DNA of 64,000 nucleotides from Bifidobacterium catenulatum subsp. kashiwanohense JCM 15439 = DSM 21854 (GCF_001042615.1 NZ_AP012327.1:372001-436000); one strand, 5' to 3'; positions 34,571 through 43,576 are shown, counted from the first letter of the stretch. Notes: generated by a model not told the origin, from the letters alone. Made by a program: numbers and translations.

Positions 34571-35961
34571 TTTTCCCAGCTGAGCGTCGGACGGCTGAGC
34601 AGTCGTGGTTCGCTGGCCAGCATCCATGGCCGGTCTTCGTTCAATGCGGCGATATAGAGCATGGAGCCGGTATCGAACGAATCGTTGAATCCGTTGCGGT
34701 ATGACCATACAGCGTAGGTGTGGCCCCCAGCCTTGATTACCGTCATATCGAGCGTGATTCCACTTGCGGCCAACGGGCTGCCATCCGCACGTACAAGGCG
34801 TTTTGGTTCTTCCCAACTTTCCTGGTCGATGAAACTCCCGCCATGACGTAGATGCATGACATGGCATTGCGGTCCCCAGATCTTGCCGCTGATGGCGAAG
34901 AAGATATATGGTTCGCCGCCCACGATGTGGAATTCCGGTGCCCAGAACGTCTGGATATGGCCTTTTAGCTCGTCGTAAGGTAAAATCAGATGGTTTTCGA
35001 TGCCAGGAGCGAATAACTCCTCCGGACTGTCGGCTTCTCGCGCATAGAACTCAACGTCGTTCATTTTGTCATTGGTGAACAGCAGGTAATATTTGCCTGC
35101 CCACGGTACGATGACCGGATCGCCGGTTCCGTGCGTGAGCGGGAAACGATAACGGTTTCCATGCAGCACGCCGTGCACGACATAATCGCCTGGCTTGGTG
35201 AAGTCCACGGTGGACATATCCCAATCCACTTGTTGCGGCGCGGTGGAGCCGTCCGTATACGTTGCAATGGCGGCAATAGATTCGATATCCTTCGCGCAGT
35301 GGGCGATAACGGAATCGGGCATATGAGTGGCGCAGTGGGAGAGCTCTCCCCAGTATAGTGTCAGTTTGTCGGCCAGTGAGGCATTAATCATAACGCTATT
35401 ACCAGGTATGGCATCCTCCGGTAGACCTGGCAGCATTTCAGCTTCCTTTTCCTCATGCCAGACGGTGGGCTTGACTTCGAGGGCAGTGCCGGGCAATGTG
35501 GGGAGCAATGTCTCATAGCAGCCAGAATCGGATTTCCATGCAAATGAGTAACCGTCATCTTCGATATGGACGTGCAATGCGTGAGCGGCTTCATTTCCAA
35601 TCGAAAGCGGATCAAGCTGCGTAAAGGTCATGAAATCCTTGGTCTTCCATATCAATATGCGGTGGTTGGAATCTGGCTCTCCTGTTTCCTGTGTGCGTAT
35701 TGCGGCGATGCCCCAACCTCCCTCTATAAGGGGAAAGATGTAGGGGTTTTTCAGGCTTTTTGTGTCAATTGTGTTGTTTTCTGTGATATCTGCCGGGGCG
35801 AATAGGATACCGTAGTTCTGGTTCAGAGATTCATAAACGCGACCGTCTCTGCTGATGGCAAAGTGAACGGCGTAGGCCAGACCGCAGGGTGTCATCCCAG
35901 GCTTATGGATGCGTGTATATGCAAGGATGGTGGCGGTTCGTCTGTTGAGAATATGCTCCAT
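34153..35961 (-). CDS. Glycoside hydrolase family 43 protein with internal Ig-like domain
   Basis: 602 residues from ATG 35961 (AGAGGAT upstream). No signal peptide, so cytoplasmic. Residues about 1-180 resemble propeller blades (LAYAVHFAISRDGRVYESLNQNYGILFA). Residues about 195-275 look like a bacterial Ig-like unit (YTDGSTAPQQVDWDMSTVDFTKPGDYVVHG). From about 280 a GH43 five-bladed propeller follows: GDPVIVPWAGKYYLLFTNDKMND, QTFWAPEFHIVGGEPYIFFAI, ITLDMTVIKAGGHTYAVWS, NNEGPHSFVTEDCVYLSYSGG with the likely acid Glu. Probably an arabinofuranosidase or xylosidase on oligosaccharides. Residues about 465-602 lie in the right repeat arm. Confidence 0.8.
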   Translation of the reverse strand: MEHILNRRTATILAYTRIHKPGMTPCGLAYAVHFAISRDGRVYESLNQNYGILFAPADITENNTIDTKSLKNPYIFPLIEGGWGIAAIRTQETGEPDSNHRILIWKTKDFMTFTQLDPLSIGNEAAHALHVHIEDDGYSFAWKSDSGCYETLLPTLPGTALEVKPTVWHEEKEAEMLPGLPEDAIPGNSVMINASLADKLTLYWGELSHCATHMPDSVIAHCAKDIESIAAIATYTDGSTAPQQVDWDMSTVDFTKPGDYVVHGVLHGNRYRFPLTHGTGDPVIVPWAGKYYLLFTNDKMNDVEFYAREADSPEELFAPGIENHLILPYDELKGHIQTFWAPEFHIVGGEPYIFFAISGKIWGPQCHVMHLRHGGSFIDQESWEEPKRLVRADGSPLAASGITLDMTVIKAGGHTYAVWSYRNGFNDSFDTGSMLYIAALNEDRPWMLASEPRLLSRPTLSWENTEGTINNEGPHSFVTEDCVYLSYSGGAANSYTYAVGLLTANPQDDLSNPANWHKSLTPVLHYQSVAGEYGPGHNSFFRDDLGNLWIAFHGEVSYESRERCAGIRRVHFDVDGRPRFNLSANRDVNLALRNVSIHVTVK

Positions 35962-36420
35962 AACGTAATCCTCTCGGTGGGGTGAAGCTGTGTCCTTGAT
36001 TCCGGGACGCATGGCTTATGTGATTCGGAATGGGCGCAACGATGCGCCGCTTGTAGATTATAGCGCAATATTTCTGTGTTCATAGGTCGGCCCTCCGATG
36101 ATTGCCATAGCAGGCAGGGTCCATGTTGACGTCGTGCCGTGTCGCTGTTTTGCATACCTAGGTGATGAGGCGCGTACAGGGGTTTGTCGCTAAGCTCGTC
36201 TGTGGGAACATGTATATTCCTTTATTTTAGCGGGAAAATATAATCGAAAGTTTCGTAAAGTACTGGCGAGTCGTTTTCGTTATTAAGATTTCCAGTATTT
36301 AAGTTAAACGATTTGACTTTTTTAAAACTAAGCTATATAATCAAACAGTGATTTGGCTAAAAGCCAAAGTTTTGCGAAACATAAAGATGTGCTTCGTGCA
36401 TGTCACCAAAGGAGAAAGAC
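35962..36420. promoter_or_regulatory. Divergent promoter region between GH43 and the transporter run
   Basis: 459 bases without a gene. Plus strand: a consensus-like promoter, TTGACT (36313-36318), 17 bases, TATAAT (36336-36341), 80 bases before the binding-protein gene. An imperfect inverted pair TTAAGTTAAA (36299-36308) and TTTAAAACTAA (36321-36331) straddles the -35 and could be an operator, of a shape seen for ROK/XylR regulators. Minus strand: TATAAT at 36057-36062 could serve the GH43 gene. A 16-base imperfect palindrome GGAACATGTATATTCC lies near 36206. Regulator assignments are inference. Confidence 0.6.
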
Positions 36421-38109
36421 ATGATGAGATCAAGAGCCTGGAAGCGTGTGCTTGCAGCCGCCTGTGCAGGTATTGTGGCCTTTTCTGTGGCCGCGTGTGA
36501 TGGCAATGATGCAGCCATTAAGAAAGCGGAAAACATCGTCAACATCGCGACGATTTCTACGTCGCAGCTTACTGAGAACTGGAATCCTCTGAGCCCGACC
36601 GCTTCTCAAGGTACTTGCGGTGCTCTGTATGAGGGGCTGTTCTACGTGAATGTGGCAGGCGGCGACGATACGATGCAACCGATGCTGGGCGAATCGTATA
36701 AGTTCAGCGATGATAACAAAGAGCTTACGATTAAGTTGAAGGACGGCCTGAAATGGAGTGACGGTAAGCCGATTACCTCTGATGATGCCGTGTATACCTT
36801 TAATTTGATTAATAAAACCAGTAGCTTGAACAGTATTGGCTGGCACGGCACTGTTAAAAAGGTCGACGACACCACCTTCACGCTAATTTTTGATCAGGTT
36901 GCAACCATGACGGCTCGCGCCATTCTCACCGGTGTTCCGTTGGTTCCGAAGCATGTTTTCGAAAAGATGGACGACGTGACCACCGATGTGAATAAGAATC
37001 CTGTCACGAGTGGCCCATTCACACTTGATGAAAAGGACTTTACCTCACAGAACTATGTGTTCCGTGCAAATCCGAATTACCATGAGAAGGGCCAGCCATA
37101 TATCGACGGTGTTCGCTACACATCCTATGCTGGCGGTACTGCCACCCAGGATGCAATCATCGCAGGTGAAATCGACTGGGCTTCGAATGTATTCCAGGAT
37201 CCGGAGAAGCAGTTGAAGAATGCTCCGGTTGATTATCTGACTATGCCGTCTAGTGCGCAGGTGCTGGTCACCTGTTCCAATGCCGAACTTGGCTGCACTG
37301 GTCCGCAGACCGATGTTGCCGTCCGTAAGGCGATTTATTACGGTATGGATCGTGCGCAGTTGAACAAGCTGGCATTCTACGGTATCTTCTACGATTCCAG
37401 CTCTTCGCTGACTCCTACTCCTGAAAACGAAGAGTACCTGTCTCCGGATGTTCCTGAATCGACGGTTCCGGAAGAGGCCAATGTTGAAAAGGCAAAGCAG
37501 TTGCTTGAAGATGCCGGTTATACGATGGGCAGTGATGGCATCTACCAGAAAGACGGCGTGCGTCTGAGTTTTGAAGTGCCCGCGATCTCCGGCTGGACCG
37601 AATCAATCAACGGTGTTGATGTTGCTGGTCAGCAGCTGAAGAAGGTCGGTATCGAAATGAAGGTCAAGCAGGTTTCCGCCAATGAGATGACCGAACTGTA
37701 CTCGAAGGGTGATTTCCAGATCATCACTGAGAACATGTGGTATTCGGGTTCCGAGCCGTATGACTTCTACAATACTTTCTACGCTTCCGACCAGACGGCT
37801 AAGGTCGGTGAGAAGGGCGTTAACGGGTGGGCCCGTTACTCCAACAAGACCGTAGACGATGCGTTGGATGTCATCAACTCGACCACCGATACCAATGTAA
37901 AGAAGGAACAGTACGCCATTATCCAGCAGCAGGTCTATGACGACATGCCATACATCCCGATGATGCGTACCGCAACCATGGTGGAGACCAGTAAGGAATA
38001 CACCGGTTGGGTCACTAAGGACAACGTCTACGCCGCCCCGGCCAGCTGGAATACCTGGGACACAGGTATCATCCTTCGTCAGATTAAGCCTGTGACGGAT
38101 AACAAGTGA
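36421..38109 (+). CDS. ABC transporter substrate-binding lipoprotein, oligopeptide/oligosaccharide type (SBP_bac_5)
   Basis: 562 residues from ATG 36421 behind AAAGGAGAAAG. A lipoprotein signal ends FSVAACDGN with lipidated Cys26. The body is a cluster C binding protein: GTCGALYEGLFYVN, LTIKLKDGLKWSDGKPITSDDAVYTFNLI, TSGPFTL, DVAVRKAIYYGMDRAQL, ending with VYDDMPYIPMM. Such proteins bind peptides, nickel or, in several bacteria, plant oligosaccharides. The gene heads a run that ends in xylan-degrading enzymes, so xylo-oligosaccharide binding is inferred. It is unusual, since bifidobacterial xylo-oligosaccharide uptake is known mainly for CUT1-type transporters. Confidence 0.88.
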   Translation: MMRSRAWKRVLAAACAGIVAFSVAACDGNDAAIKKAENIVNIATISTSQLTENWNPLSPTASQGTCGALYEGLFYVNVAGGDDTMQPMLGESYKFSDDNKELTIKLKDGLKWSDGKPITSDDAVYTFNLINKTSSLNSIGWHGTVKKVDDTTFTLIFDQVATMTARAILTGVPLVPKHVFEKMDDVTTDVNKNPVTSGPFTLDEKDFTSQNYVFRANPNYHEKGQPYIDGVRYTSYAGGTATQDAIIAGEIDWASNVFQDPEKQLKNAPVDYLTMPSSAQVLVTCSNAELGCTGPQTDVAVRKAIYYGMDRAQLNKLAFYGIFYDSSSSLTPTPENEEYLSPDVPESTVPEEANVEKAKQLLEDAGYTMGSDGIYQKDGVRLSFEVPAISGWTESINGVDVAGQQLKKVGIEMKVKQVSANEMTELYSKGDFQIITENMWYSGSEPYDFYNTFYASDQTAKVGEKGVNGWARYSNKTVDDALDVINSTTDTNVKKEQYAIIQQQVYDDMPYIPMMRTATMVETSKEYTGWVTKDNVYAAPASWNTWDTGIILRQIKPVTDNK

Positions 38110-38137
38110 CGTTACCGCCAATATCCCAAACAATTGG

Positions 38138-38168
38138 TAGGTGTCCGTCAGATATCGACGGACACCTA
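38138..38168 (+). other. Intercistronic hairpin after the binding-protein gene
   Basis: TAGGTGTCCGTC (38138-38149) pairs perfectly with GACGGACACCTA (38157-38168) around AGATATC. No T-run. Probably stabilises the upstream message or attenuates the downstream genes. Confidence 0.75.
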
Positions 38169-38188
38169 CCCTACCGAATCGAGAAGCC

Positions 38189-39181
38189 ATGAAATACTAT
38201 CTTCGTAAGTTCGGGTTCTATCTGGTCGCTTTCTTTGCTGCGCTTACGCTTAATTTCGCTATCCCGCGCATGCTTCCAGGCGATCCGGTGGACATCGTGC
38301 TGAACAGATTGGCATCAAAGGGCCCTGTACAGCCGGACACGCGAGCTGCTATAGAATCCATGCTGGGTCAAAGTGACGGTCAGCCGCTTTGGAACCAATA
38401 CGTTACGTACCTTAAAAACATTTTCACCGGAAACTGGGGTATCTCGGTGGCCTACTTCCCAACCCCGGTTTTGGAAGTCATCAAGAACGCACTTCCTTGG
38501 ACAATCGGTCTGGTTGGCATTACCACGATTCTGTCCTTCATCCTGCAGCAGATTATGGGCATTGCTGCTGGTTGGAAGCACGGACGAAAGTTCGACAGCT
38601 TCATTGTCCCGGTATCCACAGTATTCCAGTCTGTCCCTTACTTCTGGCTTGCATTGATTTTTGTGTCTTTGTTCGCCAAGACTTTGGGATGGTTCCCGCT
38701 TTCCGGCGGATACGATTACCAACATCTGAATCCCGTGCTTTCGCCTGTGTTCATCGGTAGCTTACTGCATTACGCTTTCCTTCCCGCTTTGACTATTTTG
38801 GTTAGCTCCTTTGGTGCAGGTGTGGTTGGTATGCGTAACATGATGGTTTCCACATTGTCTGAGGACTACATTCTCACTGCAGAGGCCAAGGGTTTGACAG
38901 ATTCCCGTATCAAGTGGCGTTATGCGGCTCGAAACGCCATTCTTCCGTCGGTGTCTGGTTTCGCTGTTTCCTTGGGCAACGTCGTGGGCGGCTCGCTGCT
39001 TACTGAAACGGTGTTCTCTTATCCTGGCATTGGTCAGCAGCTGCTTTTGGCTGTGCAGAACAATGACTACGCCCTGATGCAGGGCATCTTCATGATCATC
39101 ACAACCAGCGTCTTGGTCGTCAATTTCATCGTGGATGTTTTTTACGGTTTCATTGATGCCCGAACTCGCCAGACGGACTGA
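38189..39181 (+). CDS. ABC transporter permease, DppB/OppB type
   Basis: 330 residues from ATG 38189; the frame is open upstream through the hairpin but has no homology there. Six membrane segments. The N-terminal YLRKFGFYLVAFFAALTLNFAIPRMLPGDP is characteristic of DppB-type permeases, as is the ATPase-contact loop EDYILTAEAKGLTDSRIKWRYAARNAILP and the end TSVLVVNFIVDVFYGFIDARTR. It pairs with the following permease. Confidence 0.9.
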   Translation: MKYYLRKFGFYLVAFFAALTLNFAIPRMLPGDPVDIVLNRLASKGPVQPDTRAAIESMLGQSDGQPLWNQYVTYLKNIFTGNWGISVAYFPTPVLEVIKNALPWTIGLVGITTILSFILQQIMGIAAGWKHGRKFDSFIVPVSTVFQSVPYFWLALIFVSLFAKTLGWFPLSGGYDYQHLNPVLSPVFIGSLLHYAFLPALTILVSSFGAGVVGMRNMMVSTLSEDYILTAEAKGLTDSRIKWRYAARNAILPSVSGFAVSLGNVVGGSLLTETVFSYPGIGQQLLLAVQNNDYALMQGIFMIITTSVLVVNFIVDVFYGFIDARTRQTD

Positions 39182-39196
39182 TTGGAGGGATCTGTC

Positions 39197-40138
39197 GTGA
39201 CTTCACAAACTATGACTGCTACAAAAGTGTCCAATCATCAGGCTCCTAAACGTAATCGCTTCGATGCGGTCAAGCGTATGCTTCCGCGTCGCTCCGCCAA
39301 GCTCGTCACAGGTCTTGTACTGCTCGGTGCGGTGCTGCTGTTCGCGATTATCGTGCCATTTTTCGGCGATGACCCGAATGCCATCAGTGACATAGGCCTG
39401 ACAGCCCCGTCGGCACAGCATCTACTGGGTACGACGATGAGTGGCCAGGATGTGTTCATGCAGTTGGCGTATGCGACGCGTGGATCTCTGATTATTGGCT
39501 TCTCAGTGGCAATAATTGCGACGATTCTTTCTGGAATCTTCGGTATCCTTGGTACGTACGTCGGTGGCATCTGGGATGATTTGCTGGCTTTGATTACTAA
39601 CGTCATGCTAGTTATCCCTGGACTGCCTCTGACCATCGTCATTGCAGTGATGTCCCCAACCCGAGGCATCGCTATGGTGATCATCGTTTTGGCTATTACC
39701 TCTTGGGCCGGCTCGGCCCGAGTGCTGCGCGCGCAGACCCTATCCATGCGCGGTAGGGACTATGTGCTGGCGGCAAAAATCTCAGGCGAACGTCCTTGGC
39801 GAGTCATTGTTGTCGAAATTCTGCCGAATCTGTTGCCTTGCATGGCTTCGCAGTTCGTGTTTGCCGTGATTTTCGCAATTCTTGGCGAATCCTCGCTGTC
39901 ATTCATTGGACTTGGTGCTTCTGGCCAGTTGACTTTGGGCACGATGTTGTACTACTCCCAGAATGCGGCCGCTATCAATATCGGTGCGTGGTGGTGGTTC
40001 ATCCCGCCGGGAGTCGTTGTGGCCATCATCGGCGCTGGCCTGTCCTTCATCGACTTCACGATCGATGAGGTGATTAATCCGAAGCTGCGCACGTTGAACG
40101 CCAAGCCTGCCAAGAGCAAGAAAGCGAAGGTGAAGTGA
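39197..40138 (+). CDS. ABC transporter permease, DppC/OppC type
   Basis: 313 residues from GTG 39197, 15 bases after the previous stop, with GGAGGG at 39184-39189. Typical N-terminal cytoplasmic helix then SAKLVTGLVLLGAVLLFAIIVPFFGDDPN, HLLGTTMSGQDVFMQLAYATRGSLIIGF and the loop RGRDYVLAAKISGERPWRVIVVEILPN. Ends in a basic tail. Confidence 0.9.
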   Translation: MTSQTMTATKVSNHQAPKRNRFDAVKRMLPRRSAKLVTGLVLLGAVLLFAIIVPFFGDDPNAISDIGLTAPSAQHLLGTTMSGQDVFMQLAYATRGSLIIGFSVAIIATILSGIFGILGTYVGGIWDDLLALITNVMLVIPGLPLTIVIAVMSPTRGIAMVIIVLAITSWAGSARVLRAQTLSMRGRDYVLAAKISGERPWRVIVVEILPNLLPCMASQFVFAVIFAILGESSLSFIGLGASGQLTLGTMLYYSQNAAAINIGAWWWFIPPGVVVAIIGAGLSFIDFTIDEVINPKLRTLNAKPAKSKKAKVK

Positions 40139-40139
40139 G

Positions 40140-41012
40140 ATGTCTGAAGTCGATAAGGACGTCCTGTTCGAGATTAACGATCTTGATGTCATCTACGATT
40201 CCGAGAATCCGGTACATGCTGTGCAGCATGCCAACTTGCAGATTCGACGTGGAGAGATCATGGGTTTGGCCGGTGAATCTGGATGCGGCAAATCCACGCT
40301 TGCTTACAGTGTGAACCGTTTGCTGAAAGCTCCTGGACGTATCTCCTCGGGAGAAGTGCTGTTCCATGATGCATCCGGCGAAACAATTGATGTGCGTGCC
40401 TTACAGGGGAAAGCATTGCGTGACTATCGCTGGGCGAAGACATCCATGGTGTTCCAAGGCGCAATGAATTCATTGAGTCCGGTTACCAAGATTGGTAAGC
40501 AATTGGAGGATGTGTACATTACGCATTGTCCTGGTATGAGCAAATCGGAGCGTCAGGATCGATGCGCTGAGTTGTTGAAGATTGTGCATGTTGACCCCAA
40601 TCGTTTGGCTGCATACCCGTTCGAACTGTCTGGTGGCATGCGTCAACGTGTGATGATTGCCATGGCTTTGGCCCTTGATCCACAGTTGATTATCATGGAT
40701 GAGCCGACGACTGCGCTCGATGTGGTCGTCCAACGCGAAATCATTCAGCAGATCACAGAACTCAGGAATCAGCGTGGCTTTTCCGTCATCTTTATCACGC
40801 ATGATTTGCCGATGCTTTTGGAAATCACGGATCGTATCGCCGTGATGAAGAACGGTGTCATTGTTGAGCAGAACACGTCCGAGAACATCTATTGGCATGC
40901 CCAGCATCCATATACCCAGCGTTTGCTGGGCTCCTTCCCGTCCTTGACGGGCGATCGTGGAGATTTTGTCCGCGTGGTTGCGAAGAATTCGGAGGTTAAG
41001 AGCCATGAGTGA
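40140..41012 (+). CDS. ABC transporter ATP-binding protein, DppD/OppD type
   Basis: 290 residues. Walker A GESGCGKST, Q-loop MVFQGAMNSLSP, signature LSGGMRQRVMIAMALALDP, Walker B LIIMDEPTTALDV, switch VIFITHDLPMLLEITD. The C-terminal HPYTQRLLGSFPSLTGDRGDF is the start of the oligopeptide-type extension but stops before a Cys cluster. Overlaps the next gene by 8 bases. Confidence 0.93.
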   Translation: MSEVDKDVLFEINDLDVIYDSENPVHAVQHANLQIRRGEIMGLAGESGCGKSTLAYSVNRLLKAPGRISSGEVLFHDASGETIDVRALQGKALRDYRWAKTSMVFQGAMNSLSPVTKIGKQLEDVYITHCPGMSKSERQDRCAELLKIVHVDPNRLAAYPFELSGGMRQRVMIAMALALDPQLIIMDEPTTALDVVVQREIIQQITELRNQRGFSVIFITHDLPMLLEITDRIAVMKNGVIVEQNTSENIYWHAQHPYTQRLLGSFPSLTGDRGDFVRVVAKNSEVKSHE

Positions 41013-41820
41013 AATCAAGCTCGATCACATTGTCAAGGATTTCGATCTGCGCAATGGTCTGAAACACACCACGATTCATGCGGTCAAGGATGCCAGCTTT
41101 ACGCTGGAATCCGGAAAGACGATTGCGTTGGTGGGCGAATCCGGTTCCGGTAAATCAACTATCGCGCGAATGATTACTTGCTTGGAGACTCCGACTTCAG
41201 GTACCATTACACTTGATGGTAAGCCGGTTCCTCGCGGCGGCAGGGCTTTGCACCAGTATCGTCACAACGTGCAGATGGTATTCCAAGATCCGTTTGCTTC
41301 CTTGAATCCGTATCACAATATTTATCACCATCTTGTTCGTCCGATGAAGATCAATCATTTGGCTAAAACAGAAGAGGAATATGAAGAGCGGGTCATGAAG
41401 CTTTTGGAGCGCGTCGAATTGTCTCCGGCCAAGGACTTCATGTGGCGGCGTCCTCATGAACTGTCCGGCGGACAGCGTCAGCGTGTAGCCATCGCTCGCG
41501 CTCTGGCTCCTCAGCCCAAGATTCTTATTGCTGACGAACCGGTTTCGATGTTGGATGTGTCCCTACGCCTAGGTGTGCTGAACCTGTTGGCCCGTATCCA
41601 GCAGGAAGAACAGCTTGCCATGCTGTACATCACTCATGATCTGGCGACTGCCCGTCACTTTTCTGATGAAATTATGGTGATGTACCACGGCGATATTGTT
41701 GAACATGGTCCATCGGATGAGGTGATTCTGCATCCGAAGAACGAGTATACGAAGAAGTTGCTTGGTGCCGCACCGGATCCGGATGCGTTTTTCCGTGCCA
41801 AGCGTGACCATATCGCGTGA
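41005..41820 (+). CDS. ABC transporter ATP-binding protein, DppF/OppF type
   Basis: 271 residues from ATG 41005, with GGAGG 12 bases upstream and an overlap with the preceding gene. Walker A GESGSGKST, Q-loop MVFQDPFASLNP, signature LSGGQRQRVAIARALAPQPK, Walker B ILIADEPVSMLDVSLR, switch YITHDLATARHFSD. It forms the second ATPase of the heterodimer. A strong intercistronic hairpin follows before the hydrolase genes. Confidence 0.93.
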   Translation: MSEIKLDHIVKDFDLRNGLKHTTIHAVKDASFTLESGKTIALVGESGSGKSTIARMITCLETPTSGTITLDGKPVPRGGRALHQYRHNVQMVFQDPFASLNPYHNIYHHLVRPMKINHLAKTEEEYEERVMKLLERVELSPAKDFMWRRPHELSGGQRQRVAIARALAPQPKILIADEPVSMLDVSLRLGVLNLLARIQQEEQLAMLYITHDLATARHFSDEIMVMYHGDIVEHGPSDEVILHPKNEYTKKLLGAAPDPDAFFRAKRDHIA

Positions 41821-41826
41821 CGGATT

Positions 41827-41877
41827 GTGTGGCATAAACCGCTGTCGTCTATATAAGGCAGTCCGTTTATGCCACAC
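41827..41877 (+). other. Intercistronic hairpin between transporter and hydrolase genes
   Basis: GTGTGGCATAAAC (41827-41839) pairs perfectly with GTTTATGCCACAC (41865-41877). 13-bp stem, 25-base loop, no T-run. GAGCGTTTATT and the start codon of the GH43 gene follow within 30 bases. Confidence 0.75.
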
Positions 41878-41905
41878 TGTTGCATTCTCATAGGGAGCGT
41901 TTATT

Positions 41906-43537
41906 ATGCAAATCGCAAACCCCGTTCTCCCGGGATTCAATGCCGATCCCTCTATGATTCGAGTCGGGGATACCTACTACATTGCCAATTCCACGTTCGA
42001 ATGGTTCCCAGGTGTCCGTCTGCACGAGTCCAAGGACATGGTCCATTGGAACCTGTTGCCGAGTCCACTGAGCCGCATAAGCCAGCTTGATATGCGAGGC
42101 AATCCGTCATCCGGTGGCATCTGGGCTCCGGACCTTTCCTATGCGGACGGCAAATTCTGGCTGATCTACACGGACGTGAAGGTCGTGAACGGTGCGTTCA
42201 AGGATTGCACGAACTATTTGGTCACTGCCGAAAGTATCCATGGTCCGTGGAGCGAGCCGATTCGCGTGAACGGTGTCGGCTTCGACGCAAGCCTGTTCCA
42301 TGACGACGATGGCCGCAAGTATCTGGTGCAGCAGACTTGGGATTTTCGTGAGTACCATCATGGCTTCGACGGCATCACACTGACCGAATTCGATGTGAAG
42401 ACGATGAAGCTCAAGCCGGAAACTGAACGTACGATTTGGCGCGGTACGGACGTCAAACTCACCGAGGGACCACATCTGTACAAGATCAATGGCTATTACT
42501 ACCTGTTCGCCGCTGAAGGCGGTACCGTGTATACGCATCAGGAAGTCGTGGCCCGATCCAAGACTTTGGACGCGTTGTCCTTCGAAGGCATGCCGTCGAA
42601 TCCGTTCATCACGAATTTCGACACGCCGCGTTCCTATCTGCAAAAGCAGGGGCATGGCGCGCTGGTCGATACCCCGTCCGGCGAATGGTATTACGCCTCG
42701 CTGTGCGGTCGTCCGTGGCATCACGACAATGAATCCTTCACTGATCCGCGCGGCTGGTGCACGCTGGGGCGTGAAACCTCCATCCAGAAGGTCGAATGGA
42801 CCGAGGATGGCTGGCCGTATATTGTCGGAGGCCATGGCGGACAGCGTTATGTGGATGCTCCGAAGGATGCCATCGAGACCGAGGCACCTGCGGATCACAG
42901 CCAGCATGACGATTTCATGTCCGATACGTTGGATTTGAATTGGAATACGCTGCGTGTGCCGTTCGATGGCAAGATGGGCAAGGTCGGTGGCGGCGTGTTG
43001 GAACTGCGTGGCCAGGGCTCGCTGTGCAACCTTTTCGATCTGTCGTTGGTGGCACGTCGTTGGCAGGCGTTCAACTTCGATGCGACCGTGAAAGTCGAAT
43101 TCGATCCGAAGAATTACCGTCAAATGGCCGGTCTGACGAATTACTATGACGATTTGTGCTGGTCCTGGGTGTTCGTGACCTGGGACGAACAACGTCAGTG
43201 CCGTGTGATTGAAGTCGCACAGAACGATTTCAACAACTACACGTCTTTCCTGCGCGACAAGGCACCTGTTGTGCCGGATGACGTGAAGACCGTATGGCTG
43301 CGCACGAAGGTGCGTAAGCAGTGGTATTCGTACGAATATTCGTTTGATGGGACTTCATGGGTCGATTTGGGCGTGAAACTGGACGCGAAGATCCTGTCGG
43401 ACGACTATATCCTGCGTCGATACGGCGGATTCTTCACCGGAGCATTCGTCGGTTTGGCTGCAATCGATCTTTCTGGATACGACAGGGTTGCGAAATTCAG
43501 CGAATTCGATTATCGGGAATTGCCCGATAACGAGTAG
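41906..43537 (+). CDS. GH43 beta-xylosidase/alpha-L-arabinofuranosidase
   Basis: 543 residues, intracellular (no signal). The GH43 propeller begins MQIANPVLPGFNADPSMIRVGDTYYIANSTFEWFPGVRLHESKD and is followed by a beta-sandwich domain (about 330-543), the layout of GH43_11-type beta-xylosidases. Catalytic residues fall at Asp14 (base), Asp127 and Glu187 (acid, in TEGPHLYKING), nearly the same numbering as the Selenomonas ruminantium enzyme SXA (Asp14, Asp127, Glu186). It releases xylose from the non-reducing ends of xylo-oligosaccharides and may also remove arabinose. It is the first hydrolase after the transporter. Confidence 0.92.
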   Translation: MQIANPVLPGFNADPSMIRVGDTYYIANSTFEWFPGVRLHESKDMVHWNLLPSPLSRISQLDMRGNPSSGGIWAPDLSYADGKFWLIYTDVKVVNGAFKDCTNYLVTAESIHGPWSEPIRVNGVGFDASLFHDDDGRKYLVQQTWDFREYHHGFDGITLTEFDVKTMKLKPETERTIWRGTDVKLTEGPHLYKINGYYYLFAAEGGTVYTHQEVVARSKTLDALSFEGMPSNPFITNFDTPRSYLQKQGHGALVDTPSGEWYYASLCGRPWHHDNESFTDPRGWCTLGRETSIQKVEWTEDGWPYIVGGHGGQRYVDAPKDAIETEAPADHSQHDDFMSDTLDLNWNTLRVPFDGKMGKVGGGVLELRGQGSLCNLFDLSLVARRWQAFNFDATVKVEFDPKNYRQMAGLTNYYDDLCWSWVFVTWDEQRQCRVIEVAQNDFNNYTSFLRDKAPVVPDDVKTVWLRTKVRKQWYSYEYSFDGTSWVDLGVKLDAKILSDDYILRRYGGFFTGAFVGLAAIDLSGYDRVAKFSEFDYRELPDNE

Positions 43538-43545
43538 GTGTTTTG

Positions 43546-43576
43546 GTGGCGACGGGAGCTGTGTTTTCGTCGCCAC
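43546..43576 (+). other. Hairpin after the first GH43 gene of the run
   Basis: GTGGCGACG (43546-43554) pairs with CGTCGCCAC (43568-43576); the loop contains TTTT. No T-run after the stem. Confidence 0.65.

Noticed and set aside
38141-38188. Upstream start of the first permease at 38141
   Set aside because: The extra 16 codons lie inside a perfect hairpin and do not resemble the permease N-terminus; ATG 38189 fits the family.
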